Position numbers and translations under genes: made by a program
Shown here: positions 11,801 to 20,158 of the stretch, piece after piece
Position numbering within the stretch: position 1 is the first letter of the stretch
Layout: each line of letters opens with the position of its first letter
DNA from: Dermacentor variabilis
Lineage: Eukaryota > Arthropoda > Arachnida > Ixodida > Ixodidae
Direction of reading: 5' to 3'
Length of the DNA: 64,000 nucleotides
Assembly: GCF_050947875.1 (NCBI RefSeq)
Contig: NC_134571.1
Span: 230,588,024-230,652,023 of the forward strand
The notes under the pieces: generated by a model
What the model saw: the letters and a program-made list of their open reading frames with translations, nothing else
Told to the model about the DNA's origin: nothing
Databases searched by the model: none

Positions 11801-12420
11801 TCGTCGCATACGACCGCTACCAGGACACTTGCGCGTGGTGGTAAAGATACACTGTCGGCGTAAACCCGAAGCGCGTTAAGTCGGCAATTGTTGCGGCTGT
11901 TCGCTGCTCTCTCTGTCGAAAAAGTCACTGTGCGTGCCCGGAGGTCTATAACGGCACCATACTCTCGCAGAAAGTCGACGCCCAAGATGAGGTCTCGAGA
12001 ACAATCGCGGAGTATAAGGCAGCTGGCTGGAAACGTGGACCCACGAATTTGTACTCTGACCGTGCACATGCCCAACGGTGTTACGATATGCCCACCAGCA
12101 GTACGAATTTGCGTTCCAGACCAAGGCGTGATAACTTTGCTAAGTTCCGTCGCTAGTTTTCCGCACAAGATCGAGTAGTCGGCACCCATATCCAATAATG
12201 CACTAACGTGGCGGCCGTCAAGCACAACAGGTATGTCTAGCAAGAGTCTGTCGCTGAGTTCGGCTGCTGTCGTCGCTGAATCGTGCTGAATAGACCGTGC
12301 TTGTGTCGATGGGAGGTCTTCGGAAGGGCGATTATCAGCGGCCTCGGCCCCGAAGGTCGCTGTTCTTAGTTTTCCCGGCGAGGGCTTGGCGATCGTCCCT
12401 GCGCTGCCATTAGAGGGCTT
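8829..12420 (-). pseudogene. Gypsy-1 Pol polyprotein (single late frameshift)
   Basis: Pol of a Ty3/Gypsy element, making cDNA and inserting it into the genome. Numbered from codon 1 at 12243, it shows protease with LLDMGADYS (17-25), reverse transcriptase about 274-480 with YLDD at 431-434, and RNase H about 545-695 (HTDASN; TDHHSLCW). Integrase has its HHCC zinc site (H789, H796, C826, C829) and D859, D919 and E955. The frame is open upstream to 12420, overlaps gag by about 50 bases and lies -1 to it, so a -1 frameshift would join them. Two defects stand out: the protease DTG is DMG, and a small indel near 9000 moves the integrase C-terminal tail (8829-9010) into another frame. Everything else is uninterrupted over more than 1,100 codons. 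Confidence 0.93.
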
Positions 12421-12601
12421 CTAGGAGCTGGGGAAGATCGCCTGGGGGACGGCGAGCGCGACTGCCGCCGCGGGAACAGGGGCATACCCTGCTGGTTCAA
12501 GTACTTTTCAATCGCCCTAGGCCTTTTGCCATATCTGGGCCTTGGTGAATCCGCAGCGAAACCTTGCAGTCCAAGGCGGCGGTATGGGCATTTGCGGTAT
12601 A

Positions 12602-13859
12602 CAGTCGAACCCGACTATATCGAACCCGTTTACATCGAATTATTCTATATATCGAACAATTTCTGGACACGATATAGTTACAATGAGTATATATCGCAAA
12701 AATTACACTTACATCGAACAAAAATAGCAGTGACACCCGATATATCGAACGTCAAGCGGCGGAAAGTGCCCCCGGAAGTTGGCTTTCCCTCGCGGTGGCG
12801 GAGAAAAGCCGGCTGCGCGGCTCCATCCAACCACTCTCCCTACCGTGACCGCGCCCGACCGCGCTGCCTCAGATGAGCCGTCGGCACCCCCCCCCCCCCC
12901 CCCCGCCCTGCATAAGATGATCCTGGCCCCCCACAGCGCTTGCTCAGACAGCCAATCAGATGCTCTTGTGCCCTCGTCATGCAAGATGGCGAAAGTGCGA
13001 CTTGTCTCGCTGTTTTTGTGTACGCCTTGTAGGCCTTCTCTCGCAGTGTTGCCGTGATGAAGCGGAAGGATTTGCCTTTCGTCGTGAAGCTCGCTATCAT
13101 AAATCGTGTCGAACGCAGTGAGAAGTCGGATGTCCCCGCAGAGCACAAGATTCCGAGGAGCACTCTCGGCACGATCTTGAAGAATAAGGGGGAGATTAGG
13201 GCTAAAGCGTCCAAACTCGCGACCCGATGCCCGTGGCGCCCGACCCGTACGCACGGCCGTGTACGAGTGGTTAATCTGAAATTGCTTCAGCCGTGCCGAC
13301 TTCCGCATGCTCGGTGATGACCGTAAATTCTTATGAATGCGACGAAGCCGTTGCCAGTGTTGCCGAAGTTTGGAGCGAACTGTCAGAATTTTCGGAAGCT
13401 GTTGACGAATCAACGGTGGATGAGTTTGTGAGCGCAAATGATGTGTCGCGACCACGGGAGAGCCCGAAAACGAAGACTACATTGCCAACATCGTACCGAG
13501 CACAAGTGAAAGTGGGCACAATGAGGAAAGCAACGACGGTCCTTGGCCCACATCCTCCGAAGTGATTGGTGCGCTCGCACTAGTTCGGTGCTTCTGCGCG
13601 AATGCGGAAAGTTGCGGCCTCAGCTGCTCCAACTCCTTAATGTGGAAAAGTGCGTGCGTCGCAGGCAGCGAAATTGCCAAAGCAGAAGAAAATGCAGGAC
13701 TATTTCGTGCGAAACTAAGCTAGTTTAATCAATGAAGTGATTTTATAAATGGTATGTGCTTTTATGACATCCAATTATTTAGCAGACTTATATCAAATTA
13801 TGCTCTATATCGAACTGATAGGCGTTTTTTTGAGAGTTCGATATAGCCGGGTTCGACTG
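12602..13859 (+). mobile_element. Tig-2a: deletion derivative of a Tigger/pogo element
   Basis: The ends CAGTCGAACCCGACTATAT and ATATAGCCGGGTTCGACTG are inverted repeats flanked by TA on both sides (12600-12601 and 13860-13861). It contains an N-terminal CENP-B-like DNA-binding segment (13057-13317) and C-terminal codons of the transposase (about 13320-13690). The DDE catalytic region between them is missing. A run of about 20 C occurs at 12887-12904. It inserted into the gag zinc knuckle of Gypsy-1. A sister copy, Tig-2b, is at 45967-48224, and a right-end fragment is at 29490-29558. Confidence 0.9.
13057..13317 (+). pseudogene. Tig-2a transposase N-terminus
   Basis: The ATG at 13057 begins MKRKDLPFVVKLAIINRVER, followed by IPRSTLGTILKNK. 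This is the centromere-protein-B/psq type helix-turn-helix that binds transposon ends. The frame ends after about 87 codons. Related C-terminal codons resume downstream in other frames, including an acidic stretch and LRCFCANAESCGLSC-like residues. With no catalytic domain it cannot cut DNA; whether the DNA-binding part is expressed is unknown. Confidence 0.7.
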
Positions 13860-15084
13860 TACGTGACCGGCTTCTCCACAGTGATAGCACAGAGGCCTTC
13901 TGTCCGGGGTACGCCAGACGTCAGATTTCCTTTCGAGCGGGCGCCGATCCTCCATACGTTGGATCGGTTGCACTGATGGGAGCGGCGGGATGTATGACGC
14001 GGCGTAAGACGTGGCGGGGATGAAATGGGTCGGAGCGCGGACAGGGACTCGCCCCAAAACTTCCGCATTTGAGGGCCGCTGCAACTGTGCTGTCACAGGC
14101 AGCGCATTGCTGCTTGGGACGGGACCTTGGATCGCTTGCTGCACTTCACTTCTCACAAGGGCAGAAATGGAACCCAGCGTGGGCTGAGGCGGGCAGCTGA
14201 GCCGTTGAAGCTCCTCACGAACCACAGAGCGGATAAGGTCTCGGAGAACGTCCAAGTTTCCAAAGGAAACCGCGTCCGTCAGTGAAGCAGCATTCGCGTG
14301 TCTGTCATACGTAGCTGAGCGCTGGTCCGAAGGTGAAGTAGCGTTCATTTGCCTTTCATAGAAGGCTGAGCGATGGTGCAGCATCTTTTCCATCGTGGTG
14401 GCTTCGGTTAAGAATTCACCCACGGTCTTCGGCGGGCTTCGAACCAGGCCAGCAAATAGCTGTTCTTTAACTCCCCGCATTAGATGGCGCAGATTCTTTT
14501 CTTCTGACATGGTAGGGTCCACCCGACGGAAGAGGCGCGTCATATCCTCTACGTACGATGTCACGCTCTCATTCGGCAGATGAATGCGGGATTGGAGCGC
14601 CCGTTCGGCTCGTTCGCGGCGATCAGCATTGGTGTATGTCTCCAGCAAGGCACCGCGGAACTCGAGCCACGATTTCAGGAGCCCTTCTCGGTTCTCGTAC
14701 CAAGTGCCAGCACCGTCCTCCAAGCTGCAGTACACGTTTCTCAGCTTCGCCGCGTCACTCCATTCGTTTATCTCAGCAACGCGCTCAAACTGGGCTAACC
14801 AGTCTTCAACATCCTCGAAGACATCCCCGTGGAACACTTTCGGCACTCTGAGATTCTGGAGCAGGTACTGAGTTGCCGTTGAGGCCGTACCTTGCATAAT
14901 GGTCGATGGAGACGTCGATGTTCCTTCCATACTGGTCCGTGGGGGCGTCGATGTTGTTGCGGAGAGGTGATCAAGTTCCGGAGGTAATCCTCGGATTCTC
15001 CTGCTGGCCCGGTGAACAGGGGTGTCCACTAGTATAGGGCTGGTACTCCCCGCTACCAGGAGGAGTTTGTGGCATCGGATGAAC

Positions 15085-15108
15085 CGTACCCAGCACCTCC
15101 ACCAGTTT
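15085..15108 (-). other. Gypsy-1 primer-binding region
   Basis: Minus-strand ACTGGTGGAGGTGCTGGG follows the 5' LTR. The core TGGTGGAGGTGCT recurs next to the LTRs of Gypsy-3 (22955-22972) and its copy at 63210, and in altered form (TGGTGAAAGGTGCTG) at Gypsy-2. This suggests a shared tRNA primer, which I could not identify. Confidence 0.6.
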
Positions 15109-15293
15109 TGTCACGAAAAGACAATTGAAGATGTACCCGGTGTCGGCGAGACAGACACTTGTACAAGATGGCGTACACAAAAACTCAAGCTGGCGTCCTC
15201 AGCCTCTGCCTCTTCTTCTTTATCGCCCACCTCTTGCCGAGCGCGCGTTCAAGTCACTTCTTTTTCAGCGCTGGCGCGTGAGAACTAGCGGCA
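15109..15293 (-). repeat. Gypsy-1 5' LTR
   Basis: The 185-base partner of the LTR at 8544-8721, followed by the ATAT duplication. It holds the presumed promoter for the minus-strand transcript. Confidence 0.93.
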
Positions 15294-15366
15294 ATATAGT
15301 TATGTTTTTTTTTCTCATAACCCTAATGCATAAGTTGATAAGTTGACTCTAGTTATAACAGATATA

Positions 15367-16688
15367 CGAGGTCTGTTAGAAAGGTATCCGACCTTTGGCC
15401 GAAGAAAAAAAACTGGCACAACTGGAGTATTGGAAACCTAATCACCCTCAAAGTAGTCTCCTTGGGACTCCACACACTTCTCCCAGCGGTGCCACCATTG
15501 TTGGAAGCATTCCGAGAAGGCCTCTTTCAGAATGGTGTTTAGCTCAGCTGTCATTGCAGCCATAATGTCCTCTCTTGTCTGAAATCACGCTCCTTTCAAT
15601 GGCCTCTTGATTTTGGGAAACATCCATAAGGCGCAGGGGACTATATCAGGAGAGTAAGGAGCTTGTTGAACTACAGGAGTCTGGTTGTTAGCCAAAAAAT
15701 CTGAATGAAATGCAAGGAATGTACAGGAGCATTGTTGTGATGGATGCGCCAATTTCCTGTTGACCCCAACTTCGGTCTCTTGAGCCGCACGGCATCACGT
15801 AGGCGACGGAGGACATCCCTGTAGTACCCTTTGGTGATTGTTTGACCCTGTGGTGCGTACTCATGGTGTACCACACCACAGAAGTCAAAGAAAGCAGGCA
15901 GCATCACTTCGACATTGCTGCGCACTTGGCGGGGCCTTCTTTGGTCTTGGTGACGTGGAATGCTTCCACTGTGACTACTGGGATTTGGTTTCTGGGTTGT
16001 ACCCGTACACCCAAGACTCATCACCAGTGATTATGGTGTTCATGAAGTAGGGGTCACTGTTTGTGGAATCTAGCATGTCCTGTGAAACAAGTTGCATTTG
16101 CTCCACCGTGAGCAGCTTCGGCATGAATTTTGCCGCAACTCTCTTCATGGCCAAATCTTCCGTCATAATGGAATGTGCACAAGAAGTGCTGATGCCCACC
16201 TCTTCCGCAATTTCTCGGATAGTCATACGATGGTTCCGCATCACCACAGCATTCACTTCGGCAATGACTTGGTCAATTCAGCATGTTGATGGCCACCGGA
16301 GCACGGCTCACTTTCCACCGATGTGCGGATGTCTTTAAACCAGTTGCACCACTCAATTTGTGTGCTGCTCATAGCATCATCACCGAAAGCCGTCTGAATC
16401 TTCCAAAAGGTTTGGCTGTCACCCAGTTTCTGGCAAAATTTGATCCAATAACGCTGCTCCAGTCGCTCTGCCGTTTTCCTTGCAATAAAAAACCGACGAG
16501 AGCACTGCACACTACCTCACTCAAATGCTGCGTCCCAGCGACTGACGCTATCGACAGGCGGGAAAAAATTTGCACAATTCGCACGAAGGTTCAAGGTCGG
16601 CTGATGCAAGCTCGCCTGTTTATTATCCATCAGGTGTTCGCAAAAAAAAAAAAAAGAAAAAGGTTGGATACTTTTCTAACAGACCTTG
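15367..16688 (-). mobile_element. Mar-1: mariner transposon
   Basis: A 1322-base element with 27-base inverted repeats beginning CGAGGTCTGTTAGAAAGG and CAAGGTCTGTTAGAAAAG, flanked by TA at 15365-15366 and 16689-16690. Length, ends and target site are typical of mariner. It lies inside Tig-1a, 70 bases from Gypsy-1, and is an independent insertion. Confidence 0.95.
15590..16510 (-). pseudogene. Mar-1 mariner transposase
   Basis: Minus-strand transposase of the mariner family, broken into frames. It shows an N-terminal helix-turn-helix region (TAFGDDAMSSTQIEWCNWFKD, about 16310-16470), a second HTH (MTIREIAEEVGISTSCAHSI), the first catalytic Asp in TGDESWVYGYNPETK (about 15985), then VVHHEYAPQGQTI and YYRDVLRRLRDAV. 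The second catalytic motif reads HHNNAPVHS where mariners have HDNAPAH, so a catalytic Asp appears replaced by Asn. Several frameshifts also inactivate it. Confidence 0.85.
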
Positions 16689-16728
16689 TATTGTTATATG
16701 TGCTATTGTTATAAGTGGACTGCATGCA

Positions 16729-17165
16729 GTGCTGGTGCTGATTCGACCACGAATAGCAGTCTCGTGTACTGAAACAAGCCTTTGGAGGGAATGACAGTGA
16801 TGAACTCTTGCGATTATTATTCCAGCTCGATCTGCTGGTAGGCGTCCTTCAGATCTAGCTTTGTGAACCTTACTCCTCCCTGGAGCTTTGTGAGCAATTC
16901 ACCTATGCGCGGCATGGGTTATGTTTCCACAAGTGCTATGGGATTGACAGTCATCTTGAAATTGGCGCATATGCGAAACTGCCTATCTGGCAGTCTTCAC
17001 TGGTCGGACCATGCCTTGATGGGCCAGTCTCTGCAACAACTCCTCAAACTGATCCATCAGAGTAAACGAAGTCTGCCAGGGCCTCAAGAATCTGGGTTTA
17101 GCGTCTTCTGGCACCATGATACAAGCCTCAACCCCCCGGAACCTGCCTAAACCAGGGTACCAAGA
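16729..17165 (-). pseudogene. Gypsy-D reverse transcriptase, 5' half
   Basis: Minus-strand codons encode FRGVEACIMVPEDAKPRF, HQGMVRPVK, ICANFKMTVNPIALVET, FTKLDLKDAYQQIELE and GLFQYTRLLFVVESAPA. These are the fingers and first catalytic Asp (LDLKDAY) of a K02A2.6-like Gypsy RT. The reading continues in the segment at 7201 and below, once Tig-1a is discounted. In-frame stops are present. Upstream pol, gag and the 5' LTR are missing; the copy ends near 17165. Confidence 0.8.
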
Positions 17166-17497
17166 TGACATTTCCAAATTCCCCGAGTTTTCCAAGTATT
17201 CCCCGAGTGCCTTTGCGAAATTCCGTGAGTGACACAGAACTTTGTTTTACGTTAAGATGGGCTGACACCATGTCACCCGATGATGTCACTCTCTAGTAAG
17301 CGTGTTAAAAAATAAACGACTTAATCCAATTTGAATAGTAAGGAGTAGTGTTTATTTTATTGTAAAAGAAAACAGAAGGGAGGGGTTAGCAAAATGCACA
17401 GCGAGTAAAATATCTTCGAAAATACCTATAAAAACCATTGCAAATCAAGTTAACCATTCTCAAACACGAATAAAAAGGATATGGATAAAGAAGCAAA
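17166..17497. other. Unassigned spacer
   Basis: No gene seen. The imperfectly repeated phrase ATTCCCCGAGT at 17190-17220 is the only internal pattern. Confidence 0.4.
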
Positions 17498-17517
17498 TAC
17501 AGTAAAACCTCATTATA

Positions 17518-19001
17518 CAGTGCAGTCCACTTATAACGATACCATATATAACGATATATCGGTTATAACGATGGGTCGACATGAGAGTGTCATTTTATGC
17601 ATTAGGTCTATGGGGAAAAAAATCATTTATAACGATAGGTTATTCACCGCATATCGGATATAACGATCAAAATTTTGCAGTCTGGACGGCGTTTTCCGTG
17701 CCAAATAATCGTAACACTTGCGTCGCTTAGTTCCCTGAAACGAACGATGTCGAGACGAGGCGATGTTTACCTCCGTAAGTTTGTATCTGCCGCCATTACC
17801 GCGCAGCGCGTCTCGCCCCGCCCGCGCACCGGAGAATAGCTGAGTAGGAGCAGCGCGCCACAAGATGGCACTAGCTGCTTCATGCGCGTCGGCCACAGTC
17901 GCTCCGAAAGAGAAAGAAAAAAAAAAGCGACAAGCAAAGCGGCGCGGTGGCGCCCGTCCCGCGTCTTCTCGCGATAGCAGGCTGACGCCATCGGAGCAGC
18001 GTGCAACCAACGGTTCAAATGGTTCAACCCAGTTAGAAGATGGCGGTGACAAAGCGCAAAGCTGTGTCGCTTGACACGAAGATGGATATTTTGCAGGACT
18101 CTAGATGCGGCTTCAAGGTGAGCGCCCTCGTGAAGAAGTATGAGCTCGTCCAGTTAACGATATCAACCATCTTGAAAACCAGTAGCACCGCGATTGTGAA
18201 GGCAGGAGCTATCAGCGGCCATGCCGATCCGCGGAAAAGGGTTAGAGACCCTTTGTACGCCGATGTTGAAGAGGCGCTTTACCAGTGGTTCATCACCAAT
18301 TGCTTTATGAAGGCGGGCTTTGTGCGTAAGGACGAACTTCCCCAACCCGCTGAGACCGACCCGGTGGAAGTTGCTGACATACCGAGCTCTGTGAGCTCGT
18401 TCCTACTGGTGACACAGGTGTTGTGTCGAAGGAGGAGTTTTTGACTGCAGACAGTGCTGCCTCGTTCTGCGATGAAGTCACCGACGAGGCGATCGCCGAA
18501 GATGTGCTGTCTCGACAGACGGCAAAGTTGTGTGACGGTGGCGACGGCATCAGTGACAGTGACAACGAGATCGACAGTGGCTCCTTGACCCCAACCACGA
18601 TGTCCATGCAAAGTGCACTGTCGTCGATCGACTCCTTAATTGATGTTATGCATGCTAAAGGATTGCCGCCAGTGTTCGCGCAGCAGCTGGAATCCATGCA
18701 CACCGCGGTTGTGAATCTGAAGCTGCCGCAAAAGCAAGTGCAGATTTCGGACTATTTAGGCGCGCCTAACCCTTGACACGGTCATTGGCGCTAGAAATAA
18801 AGTTTGTTTTTTACGGCCTACTGTCTACATCATATATTCTTTAGAGCAAGTGGCGAATTGGAGTTCGGAGCTGCAAAGGTATGTTCCGCGTTTAAAAAAA
18901 AAATTTTTTTTTTTTATAACTGCAGTCCAGATATAGCGATCATCGGTTATAACGATCATATTTTTCGTCCTTCTCGATATCGTTATAAGTGGACTGCACT
19001 G
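17518..19001 (+). mobile_element. Tig-1b: Tigger-type deletion derivative
   Basis: The ends CAGTGCAGTCCACTTATAAC and GTTATAAGTGGACTGCACTG are near-perfect inverted repeats flanked by TA (17516-17517 and 19002-19003). It is 1484 bases long and holds both ends of a transposase gene without the catalytic middle. It is the better-preserved sister of Tig-1a, in the opposite orientation. Confidence 0.92.
18040..18776 (+). pseudogene. Tig-1b transposase, DDE domain deleted
   Basis: The ATG at 18040 starts MAVTKRKAVSLDTKMDILQD and is followed by a psq/CENP-B helix-turn-helix (VKKYELVQLTISTILK) and DPLYADVEEALYQWF, the start of the second DNA-binding domain. It then jumps directly to the family's C-terminal segment (FMKAGFVRKDELP). 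After a frameshift near 18400, an acidic tail continues to the stop at 18774-18776. AATAAA follows at 18796. Around 200 residues of catalytic domain are missing compared with a full Tigger transposase. Confidence 0.8.
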
Positions 19002-19571
19002 TACTGTACCCGCTTAAACAGTAGTTTTGTTTTATAAGTAGTAAAGTCAAATCCCCAACTCAGCGGCCATTGAACATAATGTGTTTTATACTGTATCCGC
19101 ATAAACCATAGCAGCTTATTGTGTACGTTTTGGTTAGCACGTGGCGTTTCCACTTCTCGTCGCGCAAACACAGCGGTGGATCGTCTCCATCGGGTGACCT
19201 GGCAGAACAACAAGCCTCAGAGATCGGAACAACAGCCTCTAAGTGCCCTGTGCATTTGCGCATGAAGCTACATCAACATGAACATCAACATCATTTTGGT
19301 GCCGTGCCACAGAGCGTTGTGGCGTTGTGCAATGAAGGACTTGCGTCATGCCGGATAAAAAAGACACCGGGTACTCAGCATAGATGAAAAATTAGACATC
19401 GTGCTTTCGAACGTGACACGAAGTCTGCGCTGACACACGACAGGGATCTGCTGTTGACTACGGTCTGTGGCATTTGGAATGCGAAGTTGCTCGGCAGTGC
19501 TGCTGTGACCGTGAAGAGATGTCGGCTATGAGGTTCAACTTTTCGCCATCAGTGTCTCTGTTGTTGCCAAA

Positions 19572-19871
19572 GTGTCGACTAGTGACAGTGATGAGGACGA
19601 CGCGGAAAGCGGCAGCACGGGCGATTCAAGCCTGACAGTGGCAGAAGCTACGCGTTACGTTAGCCTCATGAATGCAATCGTCGCGACGAGAACAGCACAC
19701 CGCAATGAAAAAGGCGCACCGCGACTTCTGCAGCGCTACCGCCCGCGCGCACGGAGAACATACAACGCGAGCGAGGAATCTGCCATGAGTTTGTTTGCCG
19801 AGAAGAGGGGGCTCACTGAAAAGCTGGCTCGCAGCTTCAGTAAGTTTGAGGCCACTGTCGTCGCATGCTAG
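19572..19871 (+). pseudogene. Pogo-3a transposase C-terminal fragment
   Basis: A 99-codon frame begins with an acidic Ser/Asp run (STSDSDEDDAESGS) and ends EKLARSFSKFEATVVAC, resembling the C-terminal tail of Tigger-type transposases. The same sequence occurs in reverse complement at 29570-29935. No DNA-binding or catalytic part is visible. Confidence 0.5.
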
Positions 19872-20158
19872 GCCGCCACAGCATCAAATGAAAATAACAC
19901 TTTTGTAGCGCGAAGTGAAAAGATACTGCATGTCTTTTCTCCTTTCATCGCACTCTCTCTGAGTTCTGTTTTTGACAGGCAAGTGGGTGATCTCAGGCTA
20001 TTTCAGTTGAGCAGTACTACCGTTTAGTACATACTTTTCCCGAGCTCCGGCCAACTACGGTTTTACAAGGTTTCGCTGTATTTCCGAATATGAGCTATTC
20101 CTATCAATTGATAGCAAGCTTTTATCAAGCAAGTGTTTCCTAGCAAGCGTTTATCACT

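Larger units (their letters stand above)
12366..15029 (-). pseudogene. Gypsy-1 Gag, split by Tig-2a
   Basis: Capsid/nucleocapsid protein of Gypsy-1. The first part (15029-13860) has a Ty3/Gypsy capsid-like region around residues 65-230 (VFHGDVFEDVEDWLAQFERVA) and ends at CYHCGEAGH, three of the four ligands of a CCHC zinc knuckle. Tig-2a then intervenes. The fourth cysteine and a basic Arg/Ser/Pro-rich tail continue at 12601 and stop at TAA (12366-12368). The first in-frame ATG is at 14930; the frame is open further upstream without a clear ATG, so the true start may be mutated. The insertion abolishes the knuckle in any normal translation. Confidence 0.88.
8544..15293 (-). mobile_element. 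Gypsy-1: near-complete Ty3/Gypsy retrotransposon
   Basis: LTRs of 178 and 185 bases (TG...CA) are flanked by the 4-base duplication ATAT (8540-8543 and 15294-15297). On the minus strand the order is 5' LTR, primer site, gag, pol (protease, RT, RNase H, integrase), purine tract, 3' LTR. The order RT-RNase H-integrase defines Ty3/Gypsy; no envelope gene is present. Without the nested Tig-2a the element is about 5.5 kb, a usual length. The two LTRs differ by few substitutions and one small insertion, so it is comparatively young. It sits inside Tig-1a. Confidence 0.95.
7202..16728 (-). mobile_element. Tig-1a: Tigger/pogo-type element, carrying nested insertions
   Basis: The left end CAGTGCACTCCACTTATAA follows TA (7200-7201). 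The right end, GTTATAAGTGGACTGCA then TGCAG, is the matching inverted repeat with decay. It interrupts Gypsy-D between RT codons that are adjacent in that family (SAPA and the following FQ). After removal of Gypsy-1 (8544-15293) and the mariner (15367-16688) only about 1.4 kb of Tig-1a remains, close to the 1484 bases of its sister copy Tig-1b. It carries remnants of both ends of a CENP-B-like transposase on the minus strand. Confidence 0.85.
17500..20078 (+). mobile_element. Pogo-3a: pogo-type element split by Tig-1b
   Basis: Starts CAGTAAAACCTCATTA after TA (17498-17499) and ends GGTTTCGCTG before TA (20079-20080). The two ends are inverted repeats (CAGYRAAACCT). Sequence to the right of Tig-1b (TACTGTACCCGCTTAAACAG onward) matches the intact junction seen at 29209-29250. 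That shows one element of about 1.1 kb split by a 1.5 kb insertion only 16 bases from its end. A C-terminal transposase-like reading frame lies at 19572-19871. Confidence 0.82.

Noticed and set aside
12887..12904. Poly-C runs here and at 52720-52740 and 46285-46300 as regulatory motifs
   Set aside because: Simple homopolymers inside decayed mobile elements; no reason to assign function.
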